Shown: positions 1-6,543 of the stretch, piece after piece
Position numbering within the stretch: the stretch's first letter is position 1
Layout: each line of letters opens with the position of its first letter
Assembly: GCA_023301785.1 (NCBI GenBank)
Contig: JALZUF010000217.1
Span: 1-9,174 of the forward strand
DNA length: 9,174 bases
Reading direction: 5' to 3'
Origin: Alphaproteobacteria bacterium
Lineage (GTDB): Bacteria > Pseudomonadota > Alphaproteobacteria > Micavibrionales > Micavibrionaceae
Made by a program: the position numbers and the translations under genes
Notes under the pieces: generated by a model
Database searches by the model: none
What the model was told of the DNA's origin: nothing
What the model saw: only the letters and a program-made list of their open reading frames with translations

Positions 1-632
1 CAGCGGAAATGGTGATTATCCGCTTAGGATATGCGGCTGATCTGCCTGATCCTTCTGATTTGATGAAGAAGCTAAAAAAAAATGATGGTGTAAGCGCGGC
101 ACTTTCATCTGCGAAGGGTGCGACAGCGTCAAGTCCTGCAAATGTTACAGCCATGAATCCTAACACTACATCCATGGCTCAAGACAATCCCACTACAATA
201 CAAAATGAGCAGGTGCAAAATTTGGCAATTAAAGCCGAAGTGCAGGATAGTGGTAATAATCTTCCTGTCCCCGAAATTTTAACAATGCGTGATGTTGTTC
301 AAGCTCTTGAAAATTCAGGAGAAATGGTGATTGCAACACATGTTACTATGTACGCGCATCTTGTGAAAATTAAAGATCAAGCGATAGAGTTTCGTCCTGC
401 AGAGGGGGCTCCAGAGCGCTTAGCGCAAGACTTATCTCAAAAACTGAAAGCCGCAACGGGTGAGCGTTGGGTTATCTCTGTTTCTGATGCGCAAGGCGAA
501 CCGACGCTCGCGCAACAAAATGATCAAGCTGAAAATCAATTAAGAAACCATATTCTGGAACAACCATTGGTAAAAAATATCGTGGATTTGTTCCCTAATG
601 CACAATTAAAAGAAATAACTTCTAAAAAATAA
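1..632 (+). CDS. dnaX: DNA polymerase III tau/gamma subunit, C-terminal part (5' end outside window)
   Basis: This is the 3' end of a gene entering from the left. The frame is open from position 3, before the first visible ATG at 9, so that ATG is probably internal. DnaX is the clamp-loader ATPase subunit that loads the sliding clamp and holds the replicase together. The ATPase domains lie outside the window. What is visible starts in the domain III helix (AEMVIIRLGYAADLPDP), typical of alphaproteobacterial DnaX. A low-complexity Ala/Ser/Thr/Asn/Gln linker follows at about residues 30-85 counted from the ATG, then a folded C-terminal domain ending in a DLFPNAQLKEI-like segment, where relatives have a similar 'FPGA' motif. 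The stop at 630-632 is followed 22 bp later by ybaB, a conserved dnaX-ybaB pairing that supports the call. Identification rests on remembered family patterns and on this context. Confidence 0.88.
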   Translation, partial: AEMVIIRLGYAADLPDPSDLMKKLKKNDGVSAALSSAKGATASSPANVTAMNPNTTSMAQDNPTTIQNEQVQNLAIKAEVQDSGNNLPVPEILTMRDVVQALENSGEMVIATHVTMYAHLVKIKDQAIEFRPAEGAPERLAQDLSQKLKAATGERWVISVSDAQGEPTLAQQNDQAENQLRNHILEQPLVKNIVDLFPNAQLKEITSKK

Positions 633-654
633 GACGAAATAAGGAAATATAGTA

Positions 655-975
655 ATGAATATCGCTAAAATGATGCAACAAGCCAAACAAATGCAGGACA
701 AAATGCAAGAAATGCAGGAAAAATTGGGTGAAGTTGAAGTTGAGGGGCAATCTGGTGGTGGCATGGTTCAGGTGAAGATGACCTGCAAAGGCGAGGTGCG
801 CGGCATTAGTTTAGACGAAACGATTCTTGTACCTTCAGAAAAAGAGGTTATTGAAGATTTAATCAAAGCAGCTCTTAATGATGCTAAATCAAAAGCCGAT
901 GCAAAAATGGCGGATGAAACAGGAAAAATGATGGGTGACATGGGACTTCCTGCTGGCACACAGCTTCCTTTTTAA
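655..975 (+). CDS. ybaB: YbaB/EbfC family nucleoid-associated protein
   Basis: A 106-residue protein of normal family length. YbaB/EbfC proteins are small dimeric DNA-binding proteins that coat the nucleoid and are commonly encoded between dnaX and recR. The N-terminal helix is rich in Met, Gln and Lys (MNIAKMMQQAKQMQDKMQEM), as expected for the dimer tweezer. It is followed by a Gly-rich turn (GQSGGGMVQVKM), the beta strand VKMTCKGEVRGISLD, an acidic helix (EVIEDLIKAALNDAKSKADAKM) and a short C-terminal tail (GLPAGTQLPF). The start is fixed by an AAGGAA ribosome binding site at 641-646, eight bases before the ATG. It is probably co-transcribed with dnaX upstream and xth downstream (6-bp gap). 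The usual downstream partner recR is not present here. Confidence 0.95.
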   Translation: MNIAKMMQQAKQMQDKMQEMQEKLGEVEVEGQSGGGMVQVKMTCKGEVRGISLDETILVPSEKEVIEDLIKAALNDAKSKADAKMADETGKMMGDMGLPAGTQLPF

Positions 976-981
976 TTCATT

Positions 982-1770
982 ATGAAGCTTGTTACTTGGA
1001 ATATAAACTCGGTTAGATTACGTGCGCCTATCGTGGTGCAATTAATGCGTGAAGAAAAATCAGATATTATTTGTCTACAAGAGACAAAAACGCCTGATGA
1101 ATTTTTCCCGCATGAAACGTTTGAAGCGGAAGGCTACAAGCATATTCATATCAATGGCATGAAAAGCTATAACGGTGTTTGTATTTTATCAAAACGTCCT
1201 TTTAATAAGCCAACTGTTCACTCACGCGTTCAAAAAGAAGATTGCCGCCATATCAGTGTGAGTTTTGACGATTTTGACCTTCATAATCTGTATATTCCCG
1301 CAGGTGGCGATGAGCCAGATCGTAAAGTTAATGAAAAATTTGGACACAAACTTGATTTTATAACAGAGATGACGGAAGTATTTTCTAAAAATTACACATC
1401 AAAAAAGCCAGTTATCACAGTAGGTGATTTTAATATTGCGCCTCGTGAGCATGATGTGTGGTCATCAAAACAACTTCAAAAAGTGGTGTCTCACACGCCA
1501 ATTGAAATTGAACATCTTGCAAAAATGTATGCTTCGTTAGATTGGCAAGATGCAATTCGTCATTTCGTTCCTGATGAAGAAAAATGTTATAGCTGGTGGA
1601 GTTACCGTAACCGTGATTGGAAGAAATCAAACCGTGGCCGCAGGCTAGATCATATCTGGGTAACACCACCGTTAGTGCCTAAACTCAAAAGCTATAAAAT
1701 TTTAAATCATTATCGTGATCTTGTTAAACCTTCGGATCATGTTCCTGTGATGATTGAAGTAAATAAATAA
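982..1770 (+). CDS. xth: Exodeoxyribonuclease III (AP endonuclease, EEP-fold family)
   Basis: A 262-residue Mg-dependent nuclease of the exonuclease/endonuclease/phosphatase fold. The family cuts DNA at abasic sites and degrades duplex DNA 3' to 5' in base excision repair. The full set of catalytic motifs is visible: N7 in TWNINSVRLR, E34 in CLQETK, Y104 in NLYIPAGG, D149 and N151 in GDFNIAP, D223 in RRLDHIW, and D252/H253 in PSDHVPV. The length is typical of the XthA group (about 260 residues) and no signal peptide is present. The ATG lies 6 bp after the ybaB stop without a clear Shine-Dalgarno sequence, which suggests translational coupling to ybaB. The reading frame ends only 3 bp from the convergent gene on the other strand, and no terminator was seen between them. 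The exact biochemical subtype (ExoIII-like versus a related AP endonuclease) cannot be settled from motifs alone. Confidence 0.95.
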   Translation: MKLVTWNINSVRLRAPIVVQLMREEKSDIICLQETKTPDEFFPHETFEAEGYKHIHINGMKSYNGVCILSKRPFNKPTVHSRVQKEDCRHISVSFDDFDLHNLYIPAGGDEPDRKVNEKFGHKLDFITEMTEVFSKNYTSKKPVITVGDFNIAPREHDVWSSKQLQKVVSHTPIEIEHLAKMYASLDWQDAIRHFVPDEEKCYSWWSYRNRDWKKSNRGRRLDHIWVTPPLVPKLKSYKILNHYRDLVKPSDHVPVMIEVNK

Positions 1771-1773
1771 ACA

Positions 1774-3678
1774 TTAATTTAAGCCATGTTTCGATTTAAT
1801 AAAATCGTGCCATTCATTAAGTTCAACTTCTGTGATGCCGTTTATGTCCGATCCAAAATAGTGACCATAGCCATCCCCTACAAATGGGACGTGTGAAGCT
1901 GCCGAATTATAGAGCGTTCCTACGCTTGTATCAAAAGCAACACTTGTTAACCCTTTGGTATGGCCTGTCTCAATAGATTCGAACAAAATACCGTCAATAT
2001 ACAATTTGGCCAAAACAGAATTTGCATTCGGGTCATTGTAATCAAGTAGGAAAGTATAGGCATGCACTTCATTGTCATAGGCTATTAATTTCCTACCGGT
2101 TTCTACTATGCCACCATCAGCACTGTGTACATAAGCGGCTTGAGCAATATAATAAGCGTGAACCTCAAAGACATCGCCCATATCTAAATATTTAATATAT
2201 TTGCCAATGGCGTCAGCATGATTAAAGCTTAAGCCTACGCAATCAAGGGCGTCTTGTTCTGTCGAGTGGAGTCTGCCGTAAACACTGCTTCCTGGTTCTT
2301 GTGTCATGTAATAGGTTCCACTGACCATGCGAGTGTTTGTATCCTCTCGCAATGGCAATAGAGATTCTGGTGGAAAGCTTAACCACATAGTCGCAACACC
2401 ATTCGTAAAAGAGGTTGGGAACTCACCAATCCAATCTGTAATTTTAACACCACTTCGTCCCAATCGCCCATCAGTTCTAAAAGAGCGTTCATCAAATACT
2501 GTGGCACCACCTGCGTTGTTATCTATTCTCGGTGCGCAAGTATTCGCATTATTTGTTCCTGGCTCAATGAGTTCAACAAAAAATGCCCAACGGTTAAAAT
2601 CATCAATAGTATCTGGAGAGAAAACTGTAAAAGTGCCAGAGCCTGTATTGCTAATATCAATTTCATTTGTTACTGAAACGCGATCGGCTTCGGTTGGAAA
2701 AAATTTAAAGAAATTACTGTTTACATCTTCAACAATATAATCTGTGTTTTCATTTAATCCAGTTGGGAGTGTTGAGTTGGCATGGGCAAGAACGCGTACA
2801 CGATCCCCATCATTTAACAAATGGCTGTTTGATCGAATTTGATTAGATGAAGTATTAACGTTAGATGTAAGACAGAATGCTTTTTTATTCCCAGTTTCTA
2901 AAAATTGTTCAAGTCGGCAGACATGGGTTTGCATGATAATACGTTTTTCGCCGCTTTCTTGTTTGAATTGTAGGCGGGGCGTACTACCAAAAACATCTAG
3001 ATTATAACTTTTAGAATGAACATCATATCGCCCTGTACCTTTTGGATCACGGACTTGTAAGCGATTGTATGTGTGTTTACGGCCTTGTGAATCTACTTTT
3101 ATTTGGTGGAAGGTATGACGGTTGTTACTATCTAGGGGTTCAACGCGATATTCATTATCAGTTTCATTATAAAGATATTGAATTAACTCATCTGAATACA
3201 TCGTATGCGTTCCAGTTCCTTGAGACGTTAAATCTATTTCATTTTGACGTTGTGCAAAATTTTGAACAGGGAAAATATTCTCACTTGATAAAGCGTGATC
3301 TAAGCCAATGTTGTCGACAGGTTCAGGATATATTTTATACTTTGTGCCTGTGGTTGGGGAGAGGTAATAAGGCATATTTTCGCTTAAGCCTGCGGGCAAA
3401 GTACCTGTTGTTGAAAAATAAACAGCATTACCTGAGCACGATGTCGCCGTTGTAAACGCTTTAAATTGTAAGTCGAAGCCAACATCGATTTCGTTTGTTG
3501 TTGTTTCAATGTTGGGTGCTGTGAAATCTTGATTAACTGTGATACTCGAATTGTTAACATTATCTGGAGTGAAGGCTGCAAAGATGAAAGGAAAGTCAGA
3601 TAACGTTGTAATCACAGGTTGAAAAATTGTACCAGAATTTTGGCGCGGGGATAGGCCGCGTCCTAATGTAAGAAGCAT
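1774..3678 (-). CDS. Hypothetical repeat protein, phage-structural-like, function unknown
   Basis: A 634-residue protein that I do not recognise as a named family. It has no signal peptide and no membrane segment. It is rich in Asn, Thr, Ser, Asp, Gly and aromatic residues, as in beta-rich surface or virion proteins. A module of roughly 85-90 residues occurs twice (about 75-162 and 271-354). Each copy has the signature TLPxGLxEN, then an aromatic strand (YYL or YIV), ending in NEID followed by a G-T/S-GT-x-T turn. Similar 'LPxGLxxxTxYYV' modules occur in phage and prophage tail-associated proteins (recollection, not searched). The C-terminal part (about 538-570) contains AKLYIDGILFES, like a strand pair of a LamG/concanavalin-type jelly roll. 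The last residues (LNEWHDFIKSKHGLN) resemble endings of some phage tail proteins. The start has AAGGA at 3690-3694, eleven bases before the ATG. No phage genes flank it, so it is a single orphan gene. A large adhesin or secreted binding protein is the main alternative. Confidence 0.75.
   Translation of the reverse strand: MLLTLGRGLSPRQNSGTIFQPVITTLSDFPFIFAAFTPDNVNNSSITVNQDFTAPNIETTTNEIDVGFDLQFKAFTTATSCSGNAVYFSTTGTLPAGLSENMPYYLSPTTGTKYKIYPEPVDNIGLDHALSSENIFPVQNFAQRQNEIDLTSQGTGTHTMYSDELIQYLYNETDNEYRVEPLDSNNRHTFHQIKVDSQGRKHTYNRLQVRDPKGTGRYDVHSKSYNLDVFGSTPRLQFKQESGEKRIIMQTHVCRLEQFLETGNKKAFCLTSNVNTSSNQIRSNSHLLNDGDRVRVLAHANSTLPTGLNENTDYIVEDVNSNFFKFFPTEADRVSVTNEIDISNTGSGTFTVFSPDTIDDFNRWAFFVELIEPGTNNANTCAPRIDNNAGGATVFDERSFRTDGRLGRSGVKITDWIGEFPTSFTNGVATMWLSFPPESLLPLREDTNTRMVSGTYYMTQEPGSSVYGRLHSTEQDALDCVGLSFNHADAIGKYIKYLDMGDVFEVHAYYIAQAAYVHSADGGIVETGRKLIAYDNEVHAYTFLLDYNDPNANSVLAKLYIDGILFESIETGHTKGLTSVAFDTSVGTLYNSAASHVPFVGDGYGHYFGSDINGITEVELNEWHDFIKSKHGLN
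2617..2868 (-). repeat. Protein-level repeat copy 2 (TLPTGL module)
   Basis: Encodes about residues 271-354 of the same protein. Landmarks are NSTLPTGLNEN at 301-311, DYIV at 313-316 and NEIDISNTGSGTFT at 338-351. It is preceded by LLNDGDRVRVLAHA, the fuller form of the strand that in copy 1 reads SGNAVYFSTT. The shared order of strand, TLPxGL turn, aromatic strand and NEID...GTxT end supports a real internal duplication. Confidence 0.6.
3193..3456 (-). repeat. Protein-level repeat copy 1 (TLPAGL module)
   Basis: Encodes about residues 75-162 of the 634-residue protein. Landmarks are TGTLPAGLSEN at 91-101, YYL at 104-106 and NEIDLTSQGTGTHT at 146-159. It aligns by eye with the second copy but has a longer middle section (roughly residues 113-144). 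The two copies are diverged at DNA level, so the duplication is not recent. Confidence 0.6.
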
Positions 3679-3694
3679 GATCGGTGGTGTCCTT

Positions 3695-3728
3695 AAATAA
3701 AAAAGCGAGCTACCGAAAGGGCGCTCGC
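3695..3728 (-). terminator. Intrinsic terminator or leader hairpin between the DUF1223 gene and the 634-codon gene
   Basis: The arms GCGAGC (3705-3710) and GCTCGC (3723-3728) form a 6-bp GC-rich stem. The 12-base loop can add a CC/GG pair around a four-base tip. On the - strand the hairpin is followed by TTTTTTATTT (3704 down to 3695), the classic layout of an intrinsic terminator. It lies 77 bp past the stop of the DUF1223 gene, so it could end the acetyltransferase-transporter-DUF1223 transcript. It also abuts the ribosome binding site of the next gene, so it could act as an attenuator for that gene. On the + strand it lacks a T-run. Confidence 0.8.
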
Positions 3729-3766
3729 ACGTTAAAAAAATTACAGTGGTGGTGTGAATTATCTAG

Positions 3767-3795
3767 ACAATAGCAAAATTAAAAGAACAAATCAA
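3767..3795 (-). promoter_or_regulatory. Candidate promoter for the 634-codon gene
   Basis: On the - strand, TTGATT (3795-3790) and TATTGT (3772-3767) are separated by 17 bp. Each box matches 4 of 6 bases of the housekeeping consensus. It is the only place between the DUF1223 stop (3805) and the terminator-like hairpin where a promoter of normal spacing was seen. If it is used, the 634-codon gene would have a leader of roughly 80 bases that includes the hairpin. AT-rich sequence produces such matches by chance, so confidence is low. Confidence 0.3.
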
Positions 3796-3804
3796 GAACA
3801 ATTT

Positions 3805-4527
3805 TTAATTGTTGATCTGACCCGCAGCAATTATCTTACCTGTACGGCCATTTTGCTGTGCTAAGAGGACATACTTACTGTTGGTTGTGAAATTTGATAC
3901 ATCATAACTCATATTTTTGCCTGTCCCGTCCCACGTTCCTAAAGAAATAATATTCTCAACTGGGTTCGTATACTTCACGGTACGTCCTCTATTTTCTCCA
4001 CTTGGGATTGATTGCGTATGTGAATTTCCAACAATGATAAGATTAATAGCATAAACACTGTTACTCGGTGTTTCTGGTAAAGAAATCTTTAAGTTTTTAT
4101 TATCTAAAGTAAGACCAATAGTTTTAATTGCGGCCTGTTGGTTAATGCTTTTTATAATTTTACCATGGCTTGAGCCAACCATTGTATCTTCTCCATTAAT
4201 CACAATTTGCGGCGTATAGGGGCCGCGTGATTGTAACGTCCTGACATAGCTGCGTTGGCGCGTTGAACAAAATTCTTTTGAAAGAGTATCTTCCCAATGA
4301 AGATGATTCCAATAGGTCACGTTGCAACTAAGCGCAATTATATTGCTATTTTCTTCCTGTAATTGAGTAAGAATTCTATCTGCAGGCGGACAAGAGGAAC
4401 AACTTTGCGAGGTAAAAAGCTCTAAAACAATAGGGGCATCATTACTAATATCTGCTTTACTATCTTGGACATTACTCAAGGTCGTAAAACCAATTCCAGC
4501 CAAGACTATAAAAACAAAATATTTCAT
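3805..4527 (-). CDS. Exported DUF1223 family protein, thioredoxin-like with CxxC
   Basis: A 240-residue protein with an N-terminal export signal: Lys2, a hydrophobic stretch at about 4-18, and a plausible cleavage after SKA near residue 25. It probably acts in the periplasm. The mature part opens with the DUF1223 hallmark APIVLELFTSQSCSSCPPAD, placing a CxxC at C43 and C46 at the start of a thioredoxin-like fold. Further family landmarks are TRQRSYVRTL (89-98), RGPYTPQIVINGED (101-114) and VGSS (117-120). The biochemical role of DUF1223 is not established; the CxxC suggests redox or metal chemistry. The usual HVDYWD segment reads NVTYWN here (69-74), and two additional cysteines occur at C68 and C87. 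It begins 57 bp after the transporter gene and may share its transcript. The ribosome binding site is poor (AGGG about 13 bases before the ATG), with a two-codon ATG-ATA-TGA overlapping the start. Confidence 0.88.
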   Translation of the reverse strand: MKYFVFIVLAGIGFTTLSNVQDSKADISNDAPIVLELFTSQSCSSCPPADRILTQLQEENSNIIALSCNVTYWNHLHWEDTLSKEFCSTRQRSYVRTLQSRGPYTPQIVINGEDTMVGSSHGKIIKSINQQAAIKTIGLTLDNKNLKISLPETPSNSVYAINLIIVGNSHTQSIPSGENRGRTVKYTNPVENIISLGTWDGTGKNMSYDVSNFTTNSKYVLLAQQNGRTGKIIAAGQINN

Positions 4528-4584
4528 ATCATAAAAACCCTATTGTTATTTGCTAAAGTATATTCGGTTACCATTCTATATTGG

Positions 4585-5769
4585 TTACATCGTGCGCTTC
4601 CGATGCTTATTGATCTCCCATAAAGCAATGCACAATCCGCCTAACATGAGCCATCCAATTACACCATACAAGCCATAGCGAATACCACCCTCAGTCTCTG
4701 TTAGATAGCCTATAAATAAGCCAGAGGGAATAAAGAATAACTGTATGAGTAAGCTCTTCGTTGATAAGATTGTGGCACGCCTTTCTGAGCTAACACGACT
4801 ATTAATTGCATTATCAACGCGTGGGTTCGATAACCCATAAGCACAAGATCCAGCGATCATGAGCAAGCCAACACCCAGATAACTTACAAAATATCCACTA
4901 ATCGCGCAGACAATTAGAACGACTATAAAAATAATTGTAAGCATTCTAATATTGCTGATACGGCCATCTATCCTATGCCCAAGTTGGCTGGACAGGCCAC
5001 CAAGTCCTGCCCCAACGGCCATTAATATACCAAAATAATATTCAGGAATCTCAAGCGCCATATAGTAAGGTTGCTGTGACCACATCAATAATTTTGTACC
5101 ACTAAACAACACGGCCGCAAAAATAATGATAAACGCAATCTCCTTATGGCCATGTAATGCATATTTCATTGTTAAGGCCATATCTTTGAATGGATTGGAA
5201 TTAACAGCGCTTTTTGCACGTGGTGGCTCAACCATTTTATACGCAAAATATAAAGCAGGCATACACGCTATAATCTCTACATAAAAAGGATAGTGCGGAT
5301 TAAGGCTATATAAAAAACCGCCTACGATTGATCCTACGGCAAAGCTGTATAGACCAACGGCAACACGCCGTCCTTCACGCTTACTGAACTCATTCTCTTT
5401 ACCTTGCGCCAATAAACTATCGTACAAAAAAGCACTATTCGTTCCAGAGAATAAACTAACCGCAACACCAAGAATGCCTTGTGCAATAAACGCATCAGTA
5501 AAACTATCGGCAATAACAAGCATGGCCATCCCTAAGATATAGGTGATCGCCGCAAGCATAAGCACGCTCTTGCGTCGCCATACATCAGATAGCCAACCAG
5601 AAGGCACTTCCAATGCGACAATAACAAAGGCAAAGAAAGCTTCTGCTATTAAGAAGTCTTGGAAACTTAAACCAATATGATTTTCAAAATAAGGAATCAA
5701 AATTGCGATACAGCATAGAAAGTTTAAGCTGATGGTATAGTAGTTTAATAAATTTGCATTTCGCTCCAT
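4585..5769 (-). CDS. MFS transporter, 12 predicted membrane segments
   Basis: A 394-residue integral membrane protein of the major facilitator superfamily, probably a proton-coupled exporter with unknown substrate. About twelve hydrophobic segments are visible, near residues 10-28, 38-56, 67-87, 93-113, 136-155, 160-180, 210-229, 245-263, 276-296, 298-314, 339-357 and 364-385. The superfamily motif A follows the second segment (SGWLSDVWRRKSV, 57-69). The central cytoplasmic loop is about 181-209. NSRVSSERRATILS (323-336), before the eleventh segment, resembles a conserved stretch in drug-efflux-like MFS members. The start is well fixed by GGAGGA five bases before the ATG. The first 25 bp overlap the end of the acetyltransferase gene, indicating one transcript and probable translational coupling. 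An acetyltransferase paired with an efflux-type carrier suggests handling of a small toxic or signalling compound, but this is inference. Confidence 0.92.
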   Translation of the reverse strand: MERNANLLNYYTISLNFLCCIAILIPYFENHIGLSFQDFLIAEAFFAFVIVALEVPSGWLSDVWRRKSVLMLAAITYILGMAMLVIADSFTDAFIAQGILGVAVSLFSGTNSAFLYDSLLAQGKENEFSKREGRRVAVGLYSFAVGSIVGGFLYSLNPHYPFYVEIIACMPALYFAYKMVEPPRAKSAVNSNPFKDMALTMKYALHGHKEIAFIIIFAAVLFSGTKLLMWSQQPYYMALEIPEYYFGILMAVGAGLGGLSSQLGHRIDGRISNIRMLTIIFIVVLIVCAISGYFVSYLGVGLLMIAGSCAYGLSNPRVDNAINSRVSSERRATILSTKSLLIQLFFIPSGLFIGYLTETEGGIRYGLYGVIGWLMLGGLCIALWEINKHRKRTM

Positions 5770-6380
5770 AACTCTCCTCCATATTTTATTTTTAATTCAG
5801 GCATACCTTGGGTATTGGTGCGGCTATAGGTTAAGCCGTCAACAAAATCGCCATTAGGTAATTCATGATCAAATTTGGCACGGCCTTCTTGTTCAAACCC
5901 TAATTTTTGAATAACATTTTTGCTTTTCTCATTACCATCAGCATGACCAATCATCACTGCGCGTGCATTCAATGCCTCAAAAGCAAAGCGTGTAAGGGCA
6001 TTGGCAATCTCCGTCGCATAGCCTTTGCCTTGTTCAGATTTACGAATCCAGTATCCAACTTCAAAGCGGCGTGTAGACCAGTTGAAACGGTGTAAACCAC
6101 TAGAACCAATAAATTTCTTATTGGCGTGGTCAAACGCAAAAACCATCATGTCTTTGCGCAGTAAAAAATTGGCATATGACTCACGACATATTGCTTCGGT
6201 GTTTTCGATTGTGCTGTGGTTCTTAGTCCACGGCATCCATTGCGCTAAATCATCATATGTCTCTTCAATGGCATCAAATGCCTTTTGTCCGTCACCTGCC
6301 ATTGCAGGGCGAATGAAGAGCCTTTCTGTTAAGATTGGCATTGGTACATCAATTAAGGTGTCTTTATTTATATTACTCAT
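5745..6380 (-). CDS. GNAT family N-acetyltransferase, RimJ/RimL type
   Basis: A 211-residue cytoplasmic acetyl-CoA-dependent acetyltransferase. The family transfers acetyl to an amino group of a protein N-terminus or a small molecule. Family landmarks in order are LTERLFIRPA (17-26, first strand), QWMPW (47-51), the strand FIGSSGLHRFNW (90-101), EVGYWI (107-112), the acetyl-CoA pyrophosphate loop EQGKGYATE (116-124), HADGNEKSKNVIQKLGF (146-162) and EGRAKF (165-170). Such features are typical of the RimJ/RimL group, which also includes small-molecule acetyltransferases, so ribosomal-protein acetylation cannot be assumed. The ATG at 6380 has an AAAGGA ribosome binding site (6388-6393). That site lies inside one arm of a 9-bp hairpin, so translation may be structure-controlled. 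The end overlaps the MFS start by 25 bp. Confidence 0.93.
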   Translation of the reverse strand: MSNINKDTLIDVPMPILTERLFIRPAMAGDGQKAFDAIEETYDDLAQWMPWTKNHSTIENTEAICRESYANFLLRKDMMVFAFDHANKKFIGSSGLHRFNWSTRRFEVGYWIRKSEQGKGYATEIANALTRFAFEALNARAVMIGHADGNEKSKNVIQKLGFEQEGRAKFDHELPNGDFVDGLTYSRTNTQGMPELKIKYGGELWSEMQIY

Positions 6381-6388
6381 CGTTCTTT

Positions 6389-6492
6389 CCTTTAAAAATA
6401 TCTTTTAAAGGCTGAGAAATATAAAAACACTGTGGGGGTAGGAGGTATATTTATCAGCCTGTTAAAAGACTGATAATTGTTGAATTTCAGTC
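6389..6492 (-). promoter_or_regulatory. Candidate structured leader: chain of four overlapping, mutually exclusive hairpins
   Basis: In transcript order on the - strand there are four inverted repeats. H0 spans 6492-6468: a 6-bp stem plus 4 bp across a one-base bulge. H1 spans 6476-6451: 7-bp perfect stem, 12-base loop. H2 spans 6460-6409: 7 bp, one mismatch, 7 bp, with a 22-base loop that contains CCTCCT. H3 spans 6411-6389: perfect 9-bp stem, 5-base loop. Each overlaps the next (6468-6476, 6451-6460, 6409-6411), so neighbouring hairpins compete. The 3' arm of H3 contains the AAAGG of the acetyltransferase ribosome binding site, eight bases before its ATG. This layout resembles a translational riboswitch or attenuator, with H1 and H3 on one branch and H0 and H2 on the other. 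No known riboswitch class was recognised. The stretch is AT-rich, so chance palindromes are possible. Confidence 0.4.
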
Positions 6493-6543
6493 AGATATGC
6501 GCGCAGAATTGCCGAGCACGGAATTAATCGGTGCTTGTTTGGT

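Noticed and set aside
1792..1807. CGATTT/AAATCG hairpin near the end of the 634-codon gene as an xth terminator
   Set aside because: The stem is weak and AT-rich, lies inside the opposing coding region and has no T-run after it on the + strand.
2327..2740. 137-codon + strand frame (and a similar one at 3042-3455)
   Set aside because: Both run antisense to the 634-codon gene, which has a good ribosome binding site, a long continuous frame and internal protein repeats. The antisense frames have none of these.
4561..4588. GGTTAC direct repeat between the DUF1223 and MFS genes
   Set aside because: Only six bases in each copy in a short AT-rich gap, compatible with chance.
6025..6408. 127-codon + strand frame
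   Set aside because: It lies opposite the well-supported acetyltransferase gene and has no family resemblance, so it is a shadow frame.
6410..6420. GGCTGAGAAA on the + strand, recalling the CUGAGA core of the TPP riboswitch
   Set aside because: The other conserved TPP elements are absent and no + strand gene follows. The segment is better explained as one arm of the - strand hairpin H2.
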